Shown here in pieces: positions 34,810 to 46,862 of a stretch of DNA of 64,000 bases; the stretch's first letter is position 1; every line of letters starts with the position of its first letter. The stretch lies in NCBI GenBank assembly GCA_964006375.1, contig OZ023270.1, positions 75,541,391-75,605,390 of the forward strand. The letters are read 5' to 3'. The position numbers and the translations under genes are program-made. The notes beneath the pieces are model-generated. The model did not search any database. It worked only from the letters and a program-made list of their open reading frames with translations, and was not told the DNA's origin. The DNA comes from Tillus elongatus (lineage: Eukaryota; Arthropoda; Insecta; Coleoptera; Cleridae).

Positions 34810-35958
34810 TACTTCAGTAGATGCTAAAACGATTGCCATTTTATTCCAGACATTTATCTATTCTTTTTATAACTGGCTACCAGTTTCTCTTTGGATATCT
34901 CCTACATTTAATGAACGGAATGCTCCGTGTACTTTTCTCTTCATATCCTCTTTTGAGGTGGGAGCTGTTGAACAGACAATACCTTTTATGGTTCCCTAGA
35001 TATAAAAATCCTGAGGCGTAATATCTGAAGAACGAGGTGGATATCTCTGTGGACCAGTGTTAGCCATCCACCTATCTTCGAACGTTTCCTCAAGAAACGC
35101 TCTACATTTCTTGTGTTATGGACAAGTGCTCCGTTATGCGATACCAGGATGTCTGGAGTTCAACTAACGGTAGATTATCGAGAGTTTCCGTTAGTTGATT
35201 TCTTAAAATATCACAGTATCCAGCTCCATTTAAATTCTCTTCATAAATATGAACACACAATAATCTATTACATTTGATGGCACAAAACACGTTGTGTGTT
35301 GTCTTGTTTCATGGCTGTGGTCGTCAGACCATTCGCATATTTTTGAAAACACGTTGAAAGACCAGCTTTCGTGGTAATGTTGAATTCTTCTTACATGGGG
35401 ATTCTCTTGGGCCCAATACTGAGAGTTGTGCTTATTGAAGCAACCATTTTTTGTGAATTTAGATTCATCGGTCCAAATTATTTTTTACGAAAATTAATAG
35501 TTTTCTTGGTGTTTGGTTAGTCAAAATTCGCAAAAAATGGTTTTTTCTGCCTGCCTGCCTTTTCACCCTCATGCAAATTTTGTACAAGTTGATCTTTGAA
35601 TGGTTTTAGCTTATGTTTGGTTAGAAATCATTGTAGTCATGCGAGTCACACCTATATCACGTTGTATATCGCGGATCGATGCATTGACATTTGCATGATA
35701 ATACGCTAGAACTATAATTTCCAAATTGGCGTTGTTTGTAAGGGGATAGTTATTTGCAGATTTCGCATCAAAAGAGTTAAATTGTTGGCAATATTTAAAC
35801 AACGTTCATGCCGTTTTGCTTCCAGGTGGAGCAATATTTGGATACCTTTCTGCAAAAACTCTGTAAGTGTTACTTATATTTTTGTGACTTTCTCCATAGA
35901 TCAGGAGTAAGTGAAGATAATCGTCATTTGAATAATGACCATGTCTATTTTGTGCCAT
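34810..35958 (-). pseudogene. Degraded Tc1/mariner-type transposase
   Basis: On the minus strand it starts at ATG 35958 with MAQNRHGHYSNDDYLHLLL, then YGESHKNISNTYRVFAERYP, the N-terminal domain of this transposase type. Further on IVLAYYHANVNASIRDIQRD, TDESKFTKNGCFNKHNSQYW (catalytic Asp region) and NQLTETLDNLPLVELQTSW can be read in changing frames. At least four frameshifts or stops. Related to, but clearly diverged from, the transposase at 21561. Confidence 0.7.
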
Positions 35959-36374
35959 AATCATAGTACATTTTATTTAAAAACAGGCGTCGTAGGAGAG
36001 AATCCCTTACATACAATACAAACAACCCTTTATATCCCATGTAGAGCTATGTTTTATAAAAGCAATGGGGTTTACGTGGGCAGTTGAAACTAATGAAGCA
36101 AGTCAGCTTAAGTACTTCTGTTTATGTATTATAGTGTTTTAAATCACCCACCACAAGAAAAAAAAGCAACAAACACAAGCAAATCGTTTTGTCTAGTAAT
36201 TCTTCTCTTTTTAATTTGTAATTAACGTAGGTTTGACGACCATAGGCATGGATACAAAATGATAATGTTTTGTATCCTCCTACTATCTCGAAAATCATAA
36301 TTAATGGACAATTGATAGTCTCTTTATTAATCATATTTTTAAAGGGGTAGATTTTGATCCAATCCAATCCATAG

Positions 36375-39300
36375 CAGGTGGTAGTGAAATTTTCATTTAC
36401 GTAATAGTAAAGGCTTTTTTTCACGCCCACGGAGGAACCACCCCATACATCAAGGGGCCGGTGAAGTCCCAGCGGACGTTTCCGGTTCTGGTGTATGAGT
36501 CCGTTTCCCTTATAAGCAAAAGTGATGATGGCTCCTCCTTGTACAAAAGATTCCGGAGGTAAAATACCCCTCCATTCGGATCTCCGGGAAAGGGGTGTAC
36601 AGGGGGCGCCAACATCAAGATTTAACATATCCTTTTCGAATATATGTGGCCTAAATTCTAACCTGAACTCCGTCCACCATTTCCTCCAGGCTAACAGGCA
36701 CCAACTCCTCTTCCTCACCGATACCCAAATCAGTCCCAAAACAGCCATTAATCACCTTAATTTCCCGGGGTATGAGCTCCTTACTTCCTTTAGATTGCAC
36801 GGAAGCGTGTGCGCATACGTCCGTAGCAATATACCCTGCACCAGACTCCCCAATTTAGAAGCTGGAAGAAAATACATACTATGGATAAAACTCTCTCTCT
36901 CAGGGCTAAAACTAAATTCATCTGTTGCATTTACCGGTCACCTTCTGACAACAACTTTGTCCAGCTCTTTGACTACCTTTCTGAAAAAACCGACTATCTG
37001 ATTTCTGAATATCCTTGTTCGGAGGTCACTATTGTTGGTGACTTCAATGTCAATAATAAGGAATGGCTAGGATCTTCAAAAACCGATCCACAAGGGAGAG
37101 CAGCGGAGGCCTTTGCAGTCAGCAATTCTTTAGCAAATATGGTTCAGCAACCTACTTACTTTCCTCGTATACCAACACACAGCTTAAATCCCTTGGATCT
37201 CCTTCTTACTACAAAACCTGAATGCTATAAGATATCAGTCACCGCCCCCCTTGGGCTCTCAAACCACGGCATCGTCACTGCTTCCTGCGCAATGCAACCC
37301 GAGGTCACACAGTCATCACACCCACGTATCGTTTGGCACAAGAACTCTGCAAACTGGCAGGAAATGCGTGATTACTTTTCCTCATTTCCATGGGCGCCTG
37401 TCTGCTTCTCTCATCCTGACCCCTCTGATATCTCACAAAACGTCACCGAAATTATCCAAGCTGGCATGGAATTTTTTATTCCACGTACACAGAAAACCTC
37501 TTTAGCCACTCAAAAGCCCTGGCTCTCTAAATCCTGTGACAAGGCCAGACTTGAAAAGGTCAAAGCTCACAAAACGCTTCTACACAATTCCAGTCAAGAA
37601 AATCGTCAAGCATTTAACGACGCAAGAAACCGCTATGTCCGCAGTCTTTCTGAGACAAAAAACTCGTTTAATAACCACATCAAAAACAAAGTCCTCTTAA
37701 GCTCCAACGGCGGCAAACCCTTCTGGACTCTTGCTAAATCTATTGGGAATAATTTCTGCAAAAGCACGTTCCCACCTCTTGTTTCAGGGGATGAAATTGT
37801 TTCTACCGCCCTGGGCAAGGCTGAACTTTTTGCTTCGTTGTTCGCCGGCAATTCTACTCTCAACCCACCTCCAAATGTTCAACCACCAACAGTCCCCAAT
37901 GTCGCGCATAAAATGACGGATATCATTTTCAAAACTAAAAAGGTACGAGAGATGCTCTCTTCTCTTAATACCAGGAAAGCCTCTGGCCTTGACGAGATCC
38001 CAGCACTTGTTCCCAAAAAATGCGCACCAGAACTTGCTCCTGTCCTGACTCGTCTGTTTCAGATATCCTACAATAAAGGCATATACCCTAGTAACTGGAA
38101 AATTGCTCGAGTACAACCCATCCCCAAGAAAGGACCCAAAGCGCTTCCTAGCAACTACGTGCCTATTTCTCTCCTTTCAGTCGTCCCTAAAGTGATGGAA
38201 AAGTATATAAACACCGAATTACTAAAATTTCTTGAAAAACACAGTCTAATCCACGACAGGCTGTATGGATTCCGTCAGCGCAGATAGACTGCCGACCTCC
38301 TTCCTTTGTCACCCATCCTTGGAACAAGTCTATGGAACTACACGGTGAATCCCAGATTGTTGCTCTAGACATATCCAAAGCAGTCGACCAGGTCTGGCAC
38401 GCAGCGCTGCTTAATAAACTTCCAGCCTATGGCCTACCACCAAAACTTTGTACCTGGACAGCAAATTTTCTCTCAAACAGGAGCATTTCTGTTGTTGTGG
38501 ATGGCCATTCCTCTAAACTGTATCCAATTAATGCAGGAGTTCTTCAAGGTTCAGCTTTAGCCCCTACTTTGTTTCTTCTCCACATCAATGACCTCCTCTC
38601 TAGCACATCCAACCCAGTTTACAGTTACGCGGACGACAGCACCCTCCTCTCAAATATACAATATTCTAAGCCTGTCTCTTTAGCCCAATTGGATGAGGAT
38701 CGCAGACTCATGGAGTGTTCTGTTTCCGTGGATCTCCAAAAACTTATTGACTGGGGAAGTAGAAATCTTGTACAATTCAACCCCACCAAATCTCAGTCTT
38801 GCTTTCTTTCTCATAAGAGATACACCAGCCCTAGACCCATCACAATGAACAACCAAGTTATTCAAAGTAATTAGTCGTTTTCTCTTGTTGGCATTTCTGT
38901 GGATCGAAATCTTGATTGGCACCAACATGTCACATCAATTGCAGAAGCGGCTGCTAAAAAATTAGGTTTCCTCTTCCGGGCTCGCAAATACTTTTCACCA
39001 GCTAATCTTATATACTTCACAAATAAGGCCAAACCTCGAATACTGCTCCCACATCTGGGGTGCTGCTGCCGCTTCTACACTCGCTATCCTGGAATCCATT
39101 CCAAAGAGAGCTATACGTCTCATCGGTGACCCTACCCTCACCCAAAGGCTGCCATCCCTTGCCCACCGACGTGCCGTTGGTGACCTCTCTCTCTTTTATA
39201 GATATCTGCACGGGCACTGCTCAGGGGAGCTTTCCTCCATAGTTCCCCCACCTGCTGCCCCCAACAGATCTACCAGGGGAACAGAGCGAATGCACCCTTT

Positions 39301-39515
39301 TACTGTCCAGGTCACCAGACATAGAAGATCTTGATATGCCCGCTCTTTTGTCCCGAGGACTTCCAACTTGTGGAATTCCTTGCCGACCCATGTATTTCCT
39401 TCTCCTCCGAACCTCCAAACCTTCAAGTCCAGAATTAACAAGTTGCCTCTTTCCTCCTTGTCAACACCTACGGTACGATAGTATTTAGGCTGTAAGCCCT
39501 CGTGGTGTGTTGTTG
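36375..39515 (+). mobile_element. Jockey/CR1-group LINE (family B), most complete copy
   Basis: It starts in the same leader as the 19.2-kb copy (GCAGGTGGTAGTGAAATTTTC) and ends TGTGTTGTTGAAATTTT, the 3' end shared with 28618 and 49650. Endonuclease, RT and C-terminal region are all present, but frames are broken at about 36900 (2-bp insertion in a CT run), 38284 (TAG), about 38307 (1-bp loss), 38872 (TAG) and about 39030. It lies inside the third long-TIR element. Confidence 0.88.
36522..39490 (+). pseudogene. LINE endonuclease-reverse transcriptase, broken frame
   Basis: The endonuclease has FSNICGLNSNLNSVHHFL, VTIVGDFNVNNKEWLGSS and GLSNHGIVTASC. After the shift at about 36900 one frame runs 36881-38287 into the RT with SGLDEIPALVPKKC, ARVQPIPKKGPKALP and YVPISLLSVVPKVMEKYI. 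Then 38332-38874 has IVALDISKAVDQVWHAALL, GVLQGSALAPTLFLLHIND and the active site SYADDSTLL. The end matches DWHQHVTSIAEAAAKKLGFL and the terminal region seen in the other copies. Two of the breaks are absent in sister copies, so a consensus could be inferred. Confidence 0.85.
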
Positions 39516-39965
39516 AAATTTTAAAAAAAGTTACATAAGAAATAGGTAGGTGCCTACATTTAAATGTCAAATATCTTCAAAACACTTAACTTTAGGTATA
39601 GGAAACCTGCTAAACAATTTACAGGCGATTTTATTCTGCATAGATCTAAGCAATTATATACATGGTATTCCATGTAAAATTCTTGACTTATTCTAACTTA
39701 ACTTTATAATAAATTACAGCTTATTTGTGACCATCTGTATACCTTTTTAAGTTCTGCTTCGATATCTTGATGCACTGTCATATTGCAAAATTGTACGCAA
39801 AAGTTTAAACTCCAATATGATTTTATTTGATAGGTACGATGTTTTCGAAATTGACCTCCACATGTCAAATTTTTTGGAACACCGTCAATAACTCAGAAAC
39901 AGTAATTTTTGACAATTCTAACCTCAGACAATATCAGTGCAGAATTTTGTGCAGAACCGGTTTCG

Positions 39966-40577
39966 CTTATTTACGATGCTGTCTTGTGATAGACATAATT
40001 TTATATTTGTTCTGTTACGCTAACAATTTTTTGATGGAAAATAATCATTTAAATTCATTACCGGATTTTTGTATTTCTTTTAAACTTAACTTTCATGGAA
40101 CAAAATGTGTTTAGCATATTTTCTTGGAGGAAAATTTTTGTACATTTTTGTAAAACATTTTTTAGCAATTTTTGAACAAAAAATTAGAAAACTTTGGTAT
40201 ACAAATTCTGTCTATGGGAAGATCAGGACTTTCTGGCTACAAAAATTTCTTCGAATAAGCAAGAACCAATATCTCTAGAACCCATATCTGCAGGGTAATT
40301 TTGTATCTCCAAGAATAACAAAGTTATTTTGACGAAATTTGTTATAAAGGTGTGTGTAAAGTGGTATAAGTTTACTGTTTTCTAGTTGGAGAAAAATTCA
40401 GTCATTGATATCTAACGATTATTTTATGAAAATTAGAAAGAATCAGCTACTTGCTGCGTCCTTAAGTTTTCAATACAGAACCTAATTTAAATGTTTCGAT
40501 ACTTTTAGGCGCCAATTTAAAAAAATATCTACAAAAATAATTAAAATGTGATTATTATTCAAAAGTTTTAACTCTTA
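39966..40577. other. Unassigned, with repeat-family traces
   Basis: The end at 40440-40472 (CAGCTACTTGCTGCGTCC) is a degraded end of the microsatellite-cored family. The rest is AT-rich and unrecognised. Confidence 0.4.
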
Positions 40578-42680
40578 TACAGGGTGCTTCACGGTGGGTG
40601 GCCTATTAGACGTTTCTAGAGAACTACATCGATATAAATTCTGAAAATTGGTATCTGCACGTTTTTGATACTGATCTTTCTAACTAAAATATTTTCAATT
40701 AGCATGCACTTCCGGTTATACCGGAAGTCAACACAAACTTTGTTTCTTTAAATGGAACACCTTGTATATTATTAGCTTTTTGAATTACACGTTTAATTTA
40801 AGGGCCACTTTATGACACCACATTTGGGCTAGTTTGTACCGTTTCGGATTTATTCGCCATTTTGTAGAAAAAAAATTACGATTGGAGCGCTTTAGAAAAA
40901 TTCCGATATCTTTATAGACCTACAAGATAGAAACATGCGGTTTTCACTATCCTATAGAGCGTAAAAATTCCTACATACTGTTATAAACACAATACTATTT
41001 TAAGATAACTGTTATTTATAACATACATTTGAATTTGAAAATTTTCAATCAGAGATAACTTGATTTTTTTTTAAATAAAACGGTACCCATATGTCCCCAG
41101 CATCTGATTCAGCGTTAAATTCCCTATCTTTTAAGTATACATTACCCTATACCTATCTCATAGTTTTCATAGAAAATTGATTTGAAAATAGTAATTGTTA
41201 GCGGGGCGATGTCATTTTTTTTGTACGTAACAAAAAAAAATACAGTAGAAACAAAAATATTTCATGTTCAAGTTAAAAATTATAATAAAAAAATATTGTT
41301 ACTGTGTTTGAAAATTATGTATTTAAAATACTTTAAAAAGTTAAAAAAAAATATTCTAAGGATAACAACAGTGATATTATTACCTTACAAATCTTATAAA
41401 TCCTCGAAGTATCATTACAACACGAATAATAAAACAACTCACACCTCCTAAACTAGTAACTGCTCAAAATGTTGTTCATTAACACTCAAACATTTTAATA
41501 TTCAAGCCGTAATGCCGCTAGTGGTTGCTGAGAGAATCTCATTCCTAACTAACTCTTCAAACGCCCTTCTTACTGTGATCTCTAATTCTTCACGTGAATT
41601 GACGGACGTTTCATATACTTTGGTTTTTATCTTTCCCCAAAGATAGAAATCAAGCGGGGTAAGATCTGGACTTCTTGCGGGGCCATATCCAGGGACCGTA
41701 CTTTCTAATCCATCCATCTTCAAATAGATCGTCGAGTGTGTTAGATATTACTCGTGTAGAGTGAGCAGGAGCTCCGGCCTCCTGTTGATACCAACAAGTT
41801 CTATATTCTGATAATGGTAAATTGTCTAAAAAGTCTGTAACTATTGTTCTTAATATTTCAATGTAACGATTAACGAATAGAAGTTAAGGGTCTCTAAATA
41901 CCTCAAAAACTGTCATTTTTATCTATAGGAAATACCCAATATAGGTCGGAAAGTTATAAAAAAAAGGAATCGGTTGGAACTGCAAGTTACTGTATGTCCC
42001 TTTTAAAATAAGACACTCATTGAAGGCAGAAGTAGTCAAAGGTTGGCGCCTCCCCGCTGACCATTAATATTTTCAAATCAATTTTCAACGAAAACTGTAT
42101 GAGATAGGTATAGGGTAATGTATATTTAAAAGATAGGAAATTTAACGCTGAATAAGGTTTTGGGGACATATGGGTACCGTTCTATTAAAAAAAATCAAGT
42201 TATCTCTGATTGAAAATTTTCAAATTCAAATGTATGTTATAAATAACAGTTATCTCAAAATCGTATTGTGTTTATAACACTGTGTTGGAATTTTTACACT
42301 CTATGGGATAGTGAAAACCGCATGTTTCTATCTTGTATGTCCTTAAAGATATCGGAATTTTTCTAAAGCGCTCCAATCGTAATTTTTTCTACAAAATGGC
42401 GAACAAATTCGAAACGGTACGAACTAGCCCAAAACATGTTGTCATCAAGTGGCCCTTAAATTGAACGTGTAATTAAAAACGCTAATAATATACAGGCTGT
42501 TCTATTTAAAAAACAAAGTTTGTGTCGACTTCCGGTATAACCGGAAGTGCAGGTCAATTGAAAATATTTTAGTTAGAAAGATCAGTATCAAAAACGTGCA
42601 GATACCAATTTTCAGAATTTATATCGATGTATAGTTCTCCAGAAACGTCTAATAGGCCACTCACCGTGAAGCACCCTGTA
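40578..42680. mobile_element. Second long-TIR Tc1/mariner-type element, about 610-bp arms
   Basis: Ends TACAGGGTGCTTCACGGTGG and its complement at 42661-42680. The arms (40580 to about 41190; about 42060-42678) match closely, including CTTCCGGTTATACCGGAAGT (itself a palindrome) and GATAACTTGATTTTTTTT. The 870-bp centre holds only a transposase remnant on the minus strand. A non-autonomous, internally deleted relative of the element at 20851, with unrelated arm sequence beyond the first bases. Confidence 0.87.
41502..41860 (-). pseudogene. Transposase remnant in the second long-TIR element
   Basis: The minus strand reads DFLDNLPLSEYRTCWYQQEA, then GAPAHSTRVISNTLDDLFE, and after a shift ARSPDLTPLDFYLWGKIKTK, with EELEITVRRAFEEL at the end. 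Those are the second and third catalytic regions of the DDE transposase; the second has lost the aspartate (QQEAGAPAH for QHDGAPAH). The N-terminal half is gone. Confidence 0.75.
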
Positions 42681-42770
42681 TATGTACTCTTTTCGCATGC
42701 TGAAGGAGCAAAAAAATGTTAGACCCATAATTTTTTCAAGAGAATTTAAAATTGTAATCATAGAACCTCG

Positions 42771-42815
42771 GTCGTTCAGTGGCAAGAACGTGTGCCTCTG
42801 AATATTTGGGTATTA
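42771..42815 (+). mobile_element. SINE head fragment, copy D
   Basis: AACCTCGGTCGTTCAGTGG, then CAAGAACGTGTGCCTCTGAA is the tRNA-like head of the SINE family, truncated before the B box and joined to the palindrome at 42856. Confidence 0.65.
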
Positions 42816-42855
42816 CACTCTCAATTAAGACACGCTGAGTGAAGATTAGGAGCTG

Positions 42856-43066
42856 TGATGAGCACTGATAAGTATAATTTGCAGAACCCAATTCATCACA
42901 ATACAGTTTTTAGACCTGACGATCGTCTCGCTAACAAAGTTAGCGTCATCAGATGGATGACTGAGTTCATTCATCGCTATGATAACGCTAACTTTATTAG
43001 TAAAACGATAGTCAGGTCTAAAAACTGAATTGTGATGAATTGGCTCCTCTAAATTGTACTAATGGG
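42856..43066. repeat. Imperfect palindrome with Penelope-like terminal sequence
   Basis: The left arm GATAAGTATAATTTGCAGAA and CATCACAATACAGTTTTTAG returns inverted at 43012-43060. The arms correspond to the outer sequences of the Penelope-like pair at 3750 and 5650. It includes the hammerhead-like motif described in the findings. No coding sequence. Confidence 0.7.
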
Positions 43067-43069
43067 CAC

Positions 43070-44400
43070 ACTGTGTCTAATTGTTTATTTATTTATTTCC
43101 TTAGCAAGAGTTGCCTTGTGTATAAGAGCTTATCTGTTTATTTACTTAGCAAGAGTAGCCTTAATTCCATAACTAACAATACTTTCCTATTCGTATTTTT
43201 TCACGTAATTATCACTGTCTATTATAACTTTCTTGTTAACCAAGTTTTACGTAGAGTCCTCTTTTGCAATTTTGGATTCCAGCAAGTGGCGCCCCTGTGT
43301 AGCTTTCAGGAACTTTTATTTCACACTATTTTTTTTCTGTTGCACTGTTAGAGGTGCCTGATTTTTATTAATTGATTAATTAAGTGTAATATAATAGGAA
43401 ATATTTAATTATTGTACAATTTGTACTTCTAATATAATATAATAAAATATAAACTAATAATTTTTCATTTGCATTAAAATGTATTATGTCTTCTGGTGAG
43501 TGGCGCTACTACACCCCCAGTGGAATAAAACGTAACTACAATATCCTGTTAGAGCCGGCAGCTAGCGCTAACGCAGCTCCTAGCGGTGGGTAGTTTTAGT
43601 TGCTTAGTTGTTAGGATCGATACTAAGGGTAAGTTCCTGCACTTTCTACTGGCACCATCTACAGTGGCCCTTCGCAACTAATACTACTAACAAAAATCAA
43701 TATCCGAATTTATTTAATATAATTGGAAAGTTTCACATTTATCAGTTAACTTCCTTATAAGATTATTTTATAAAAGAAGGTAACGTAATTTAGCATCGTA
43801 GTCAATTTGAATTTTTATAAAGTAGGATGAAACTTTTATCATGATAACAATTATCAATCTTTTATTCTCATAGAAAAAGCCTTATCATTATCACAGTGTA
43901 AACGCGATGTTGCCTTGTCGCAGCCATTTCGCTGTCTTCAATAGCTCTTTTGATTTCATTGCGACTTACGTAGGTATTCATCAATTGGGTCTAGGTTTTT
44001 AAGAAGTTATCATCTTAGTCTACCTCTTTCTTTTTTTAAATACAATTACCCATGACCAAATAATAACAGATTGCATATGCAACGCTTTATGTATTTCATT
44101 CATAAGTGTCATATTATAAGAATAAGCATGAGAAGGTACGAAAGAATGAAAGAAATCAGCTTACGTCTCTATGAAAAAGATTTTATATTTTAAAGCAGTT
44201 TGTCTTTTTATCTTTAAACATAAAGATAAGACGTCATCTAAGATCGGGGCAGTCATGTGTTTCAGCGTCGGGCGAGCTATCAAGATAATAAAATTCAATT
44301 AATTTTGTAACTAGCTGTTACATTTACTTTCAGGATGTAATATAAAATTTCCTGGGACAGCGAGTTTCCGGCTCAAAAATCACGTGAACAAACAATTTAT
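43070..44400. other. Unassigned sequence
   Basis: 1.3 kb of AT-rich DNA without a supported gene. A short frame at 43040-43351 has no recognised domain. This is one of the few stretches with no obvious repeat and may be single-copy. Confidence 0.4.
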
Positions 44401-44401
44401 T

Positions 44402-44471
44402 AGCTGTGGTTCAGTGGCAGAATCCTCGCTTCACATGCAAACGGCCCGGGTTCGACTGTTGCCCGATGGAT
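44402..44471 (+). pseudogene. tRNA-Gly-like relic
   Basis: GTGGTTCAGTGGCAGAAT matches the D-arm region of tRNA-Gly and GGCCCGGGTTCGAC its T-arm; CCGATGG resembles its acceptor 3' strand. The anticodon arm (CTTCACATGC) is altered and the acceptor stem does not pair (TAGCTGT against the 3' strand). So it is a decayed tRNA gene or a tRNA-derived SINE head, not a working tRNA. Confidence 0.5.
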
Positions 44472-44629
44472 GTAACAGTTTGTTTAATTTCACTAATTTT
44501 AACCTTTGTTAAAAACAATAGTGTCCAGTTTTCCTCCGTTTGGACCATAATTTCATTTTTCTGTAAGACGTCTGGATTACTTTGTTACAGTTAAGTCTAA
44601 AATTAGAATTTTTAGCAGAATTTTTTTAT

Positions 44630-44924
44630 TGTTAATATTCATGAATTTTTATAAAAAAATTCACTAATAGAGAAATTGTTTTTAATTTTTTTTGGTGTTT
44701 TGAAGAACCGGTTCGATCAGGTTGACTAAAATCATCCAGCCGATCAATAAAGAAAAGTACCTGCCACGTTTATAATTTGGCAGAAACATTTCTTTTAGGG
44801 AATTTTCTTTAAAATAGTAACCAATGAGTAGATCGCGACTTTTGAATTTTGAAAAAATTTCTTCAAGTAAGCGCAAACTAGGACGCCTGGAACCCAAACC
44901 TGAGATCAGTTTCAGACTTCATAT

Positions 44925-45007
<83 letters not shown>

Positions 45008-45115
45008 TTTGTGTCACACTGATAACTCAAAAAATAATGGGCCGATTTTGATACAGTTTGGTGAGTACCTTCCTTTCGCATGTCGCTTGGATAGGTTCGT
45101 TAGCCAGGAAAATCA
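44630..45115 (+). mobile_element. Microsatellite-cored repeat, copy 5 (truncated)
   Basis: The hairpin half (TTCATGAATTTTTAT..AAAAATTCACTAATAG), GCGACTTTTGAATTTTGAAA, the (TA)n core (44929-45005) and GATAACTCAAAAAATAATGG are present. At about 45115 the sequence changes to a transposase remnant. Confidence 0.7.
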
Positions 45116-45116
45116 G

Positions 45117-45933
45117 ACTAGAAAGTACGGTACACCGTGTATCAAAACAAAGTCATTGCCATCCTACAATCGTACAAGGCTTAAATGTTAACGATTACCC
45201 TAAGCGACTTCAATTCTGCAGATGGTATCAAGGACAATGTCAGCAAGATAAACATTTTCATTTGAAAATAATATGGACTGATGAATCCAGATTTACAAAT
45301 TGTAGTGTGTATAATCGCCATAGTAGGCATTATTGGGCAAATGAAAATCCCCATCTAAAGGAAGAAAGACGATTGCAAGACAGATTTGGTATTAATGTTT
45401 AGTGCGGCTTATTAGGTAAACAACTGTGATTTTTATTTGTGGATACGACAGTTAATTTAAAAAAATTTCAGGTAACTTCATTGTCCGTCTTTTTGTTTTG
45501 AAAATAATTTAACTGGAGAACGGTATCTTAATATATTTAAAATGATATCTTACCAACAATTAGAAGGGTTCATGGTAATTTAGACGAGATTTGATACCAA
45601 CAAGACGGTTGTCCAGCTCACAATACTAGGATCGTCAAAGAATTTTTGTACCAAAATTTTAATAATCGTGTCATTTGTAACAATGGGCCGGTTCATTGGT
45701 GTGCTCGAAGTCCTGATATAACACCCATGGATTTTTATTTTTGGGGTACGCTGAAGAATGATGTGTATAAATTCGAACCACCACAAAATATCAATGAATT
45801 ACGAAACAGAATCACGAAAGTTGTAAATAATATAAATCAAAACACCCTCACCAGAGTTTGCAGGCATGTTTCAAAAAGATGTATAATGTGCATTAAACAA
45901 AACGATGGCCATATTGAACAAATTTCTACTTAG
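45117..45933 (+). pseudogene. Tc1/mariner-type transposase remnant
   Basis: NDYPKRLQFCRWYQGQCQQD, then IIWTDESRFTNCSVYNRHS (first catalytic Asp) lies in 45180-45402. After a gap GPVHWCARSPDITPMDFYFW (third Asp) and NVYKF-like sequence follow in 45646-45933. Between them QQDGCPAHNTRIV can be read near 45597-45635 with the second Asp. Stops at 45400 and elsewhere; no inverted ends were located. It is a different lineage from the other three transposases. Confidence 0.7.
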
Positions 45934-46860
45934 TGTATTTTTAAGTTTCGATTCCATTATTTGTTGATTTCCGTTTCTAATTGTGTTGTTTTGTGGAGCT
46001 TAAGTTTTTATTTGTTATTGCCGGGTTTCGTTATTAAACTGTTTCGCATAATATTACCTAGCACTATTACCTAATTAAGTATTGTAAATTAAATCACAAT
46101 ATTTTTTATCGTGAATCATTACGGAAAATTATGTTAAAAGTAGAAGTCTATTGTTAGACTCCATGGCCTACTGCTTTTTTAACACTTTTTTTTTGTCATT
46201 TGTTTTCTGGTATTGGATTTCATAGCCTACTATCCTCAAAACGGTTTTTATCAAAATTGTCAGTGCAATTACCAGATTTCTTAAGCATGTTGTACATCAT
46301 TGGAAAGCTCTTTTCACAGGATATCACATGAGCCAAAAATCCAATATGGCTGCCATAATAAAAACAAACGTTGATACCTGTAGCTCAAAAACAAATGGCA
46401 ATCCAAAGTTGAGAATAGCACAAAAAGATTACTCTGTAAAAAGTGTCCTGATAATGTGAAAATCTTAGACAGGTCAGATTAACGCCTAGTTAGATATTGA
46501 AGGAAATAGAAATCGACAATATATGTTTTGTCAAAAGAACTCGAAAACGAAAAGAGGCAGTGCAAAATACATGTCACGTTTGGAACGAGCATGAAATTCT
46601 ACAAAACATTGCTGATTTAACCGTCCTATCTCTAATAATAACGGAGATAGCAATACATTCCCATCCAGTTTGGGACACACTGTATATCTTTATATGGTAC
46701 CGTTTCCTTGTATGTGTCGTAGTCATCGACCAGCAAGTTCATTACAGCTCATTTCTGGAGTGGCCTTTTATCCAAAGGAAAGCTACATTGCCTTGTTTTT
46801 TCTATTTTATCACTTGAGTCTATAATGCTAACAGTGATCTCATTATTTCTGCAGTCAGAT
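45934..46860. other. Unassigned sequence
   Basis: AT-rich. GTTGTACATCATTGGAAAGC around 46290 has the look of a dispersed repeat, but nothing in the window confirms it. Confidence 0.35.
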
Positions 46861-46862
46861 CC

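Larger units (their letters stand above)
33561..39965. mobile_element. Third long-TIR Tc1/mariner-type element, interrupted by other repeats
   Basis: Left-arm phrases (33720-34110) such as GAATACCCTGTATATTG and TATGACAGTGTATCAAGATG reappear inverted at 39570-39930 (TTGATGCACTGTCATATTGC; TTTCGAAATTGACCTCC). The left end (GGTGTCCCAC) resembles this group's ends; the outermost 150 bp of the right arm are missing. Between the arms lie a degraded transposase on the minus strand (34810-35958), SINE copy C, a (TA)n tract (33902-33985) and a 3.1-kb LINE. So at least two later insertions hit this element. Confidence 0.65.

Noticed and set aside
44402..44471. Functional tRNA gene
   Set aside because: The acceptor stem does not pair and the anticodon arm is altered, so it is listed as a relic.
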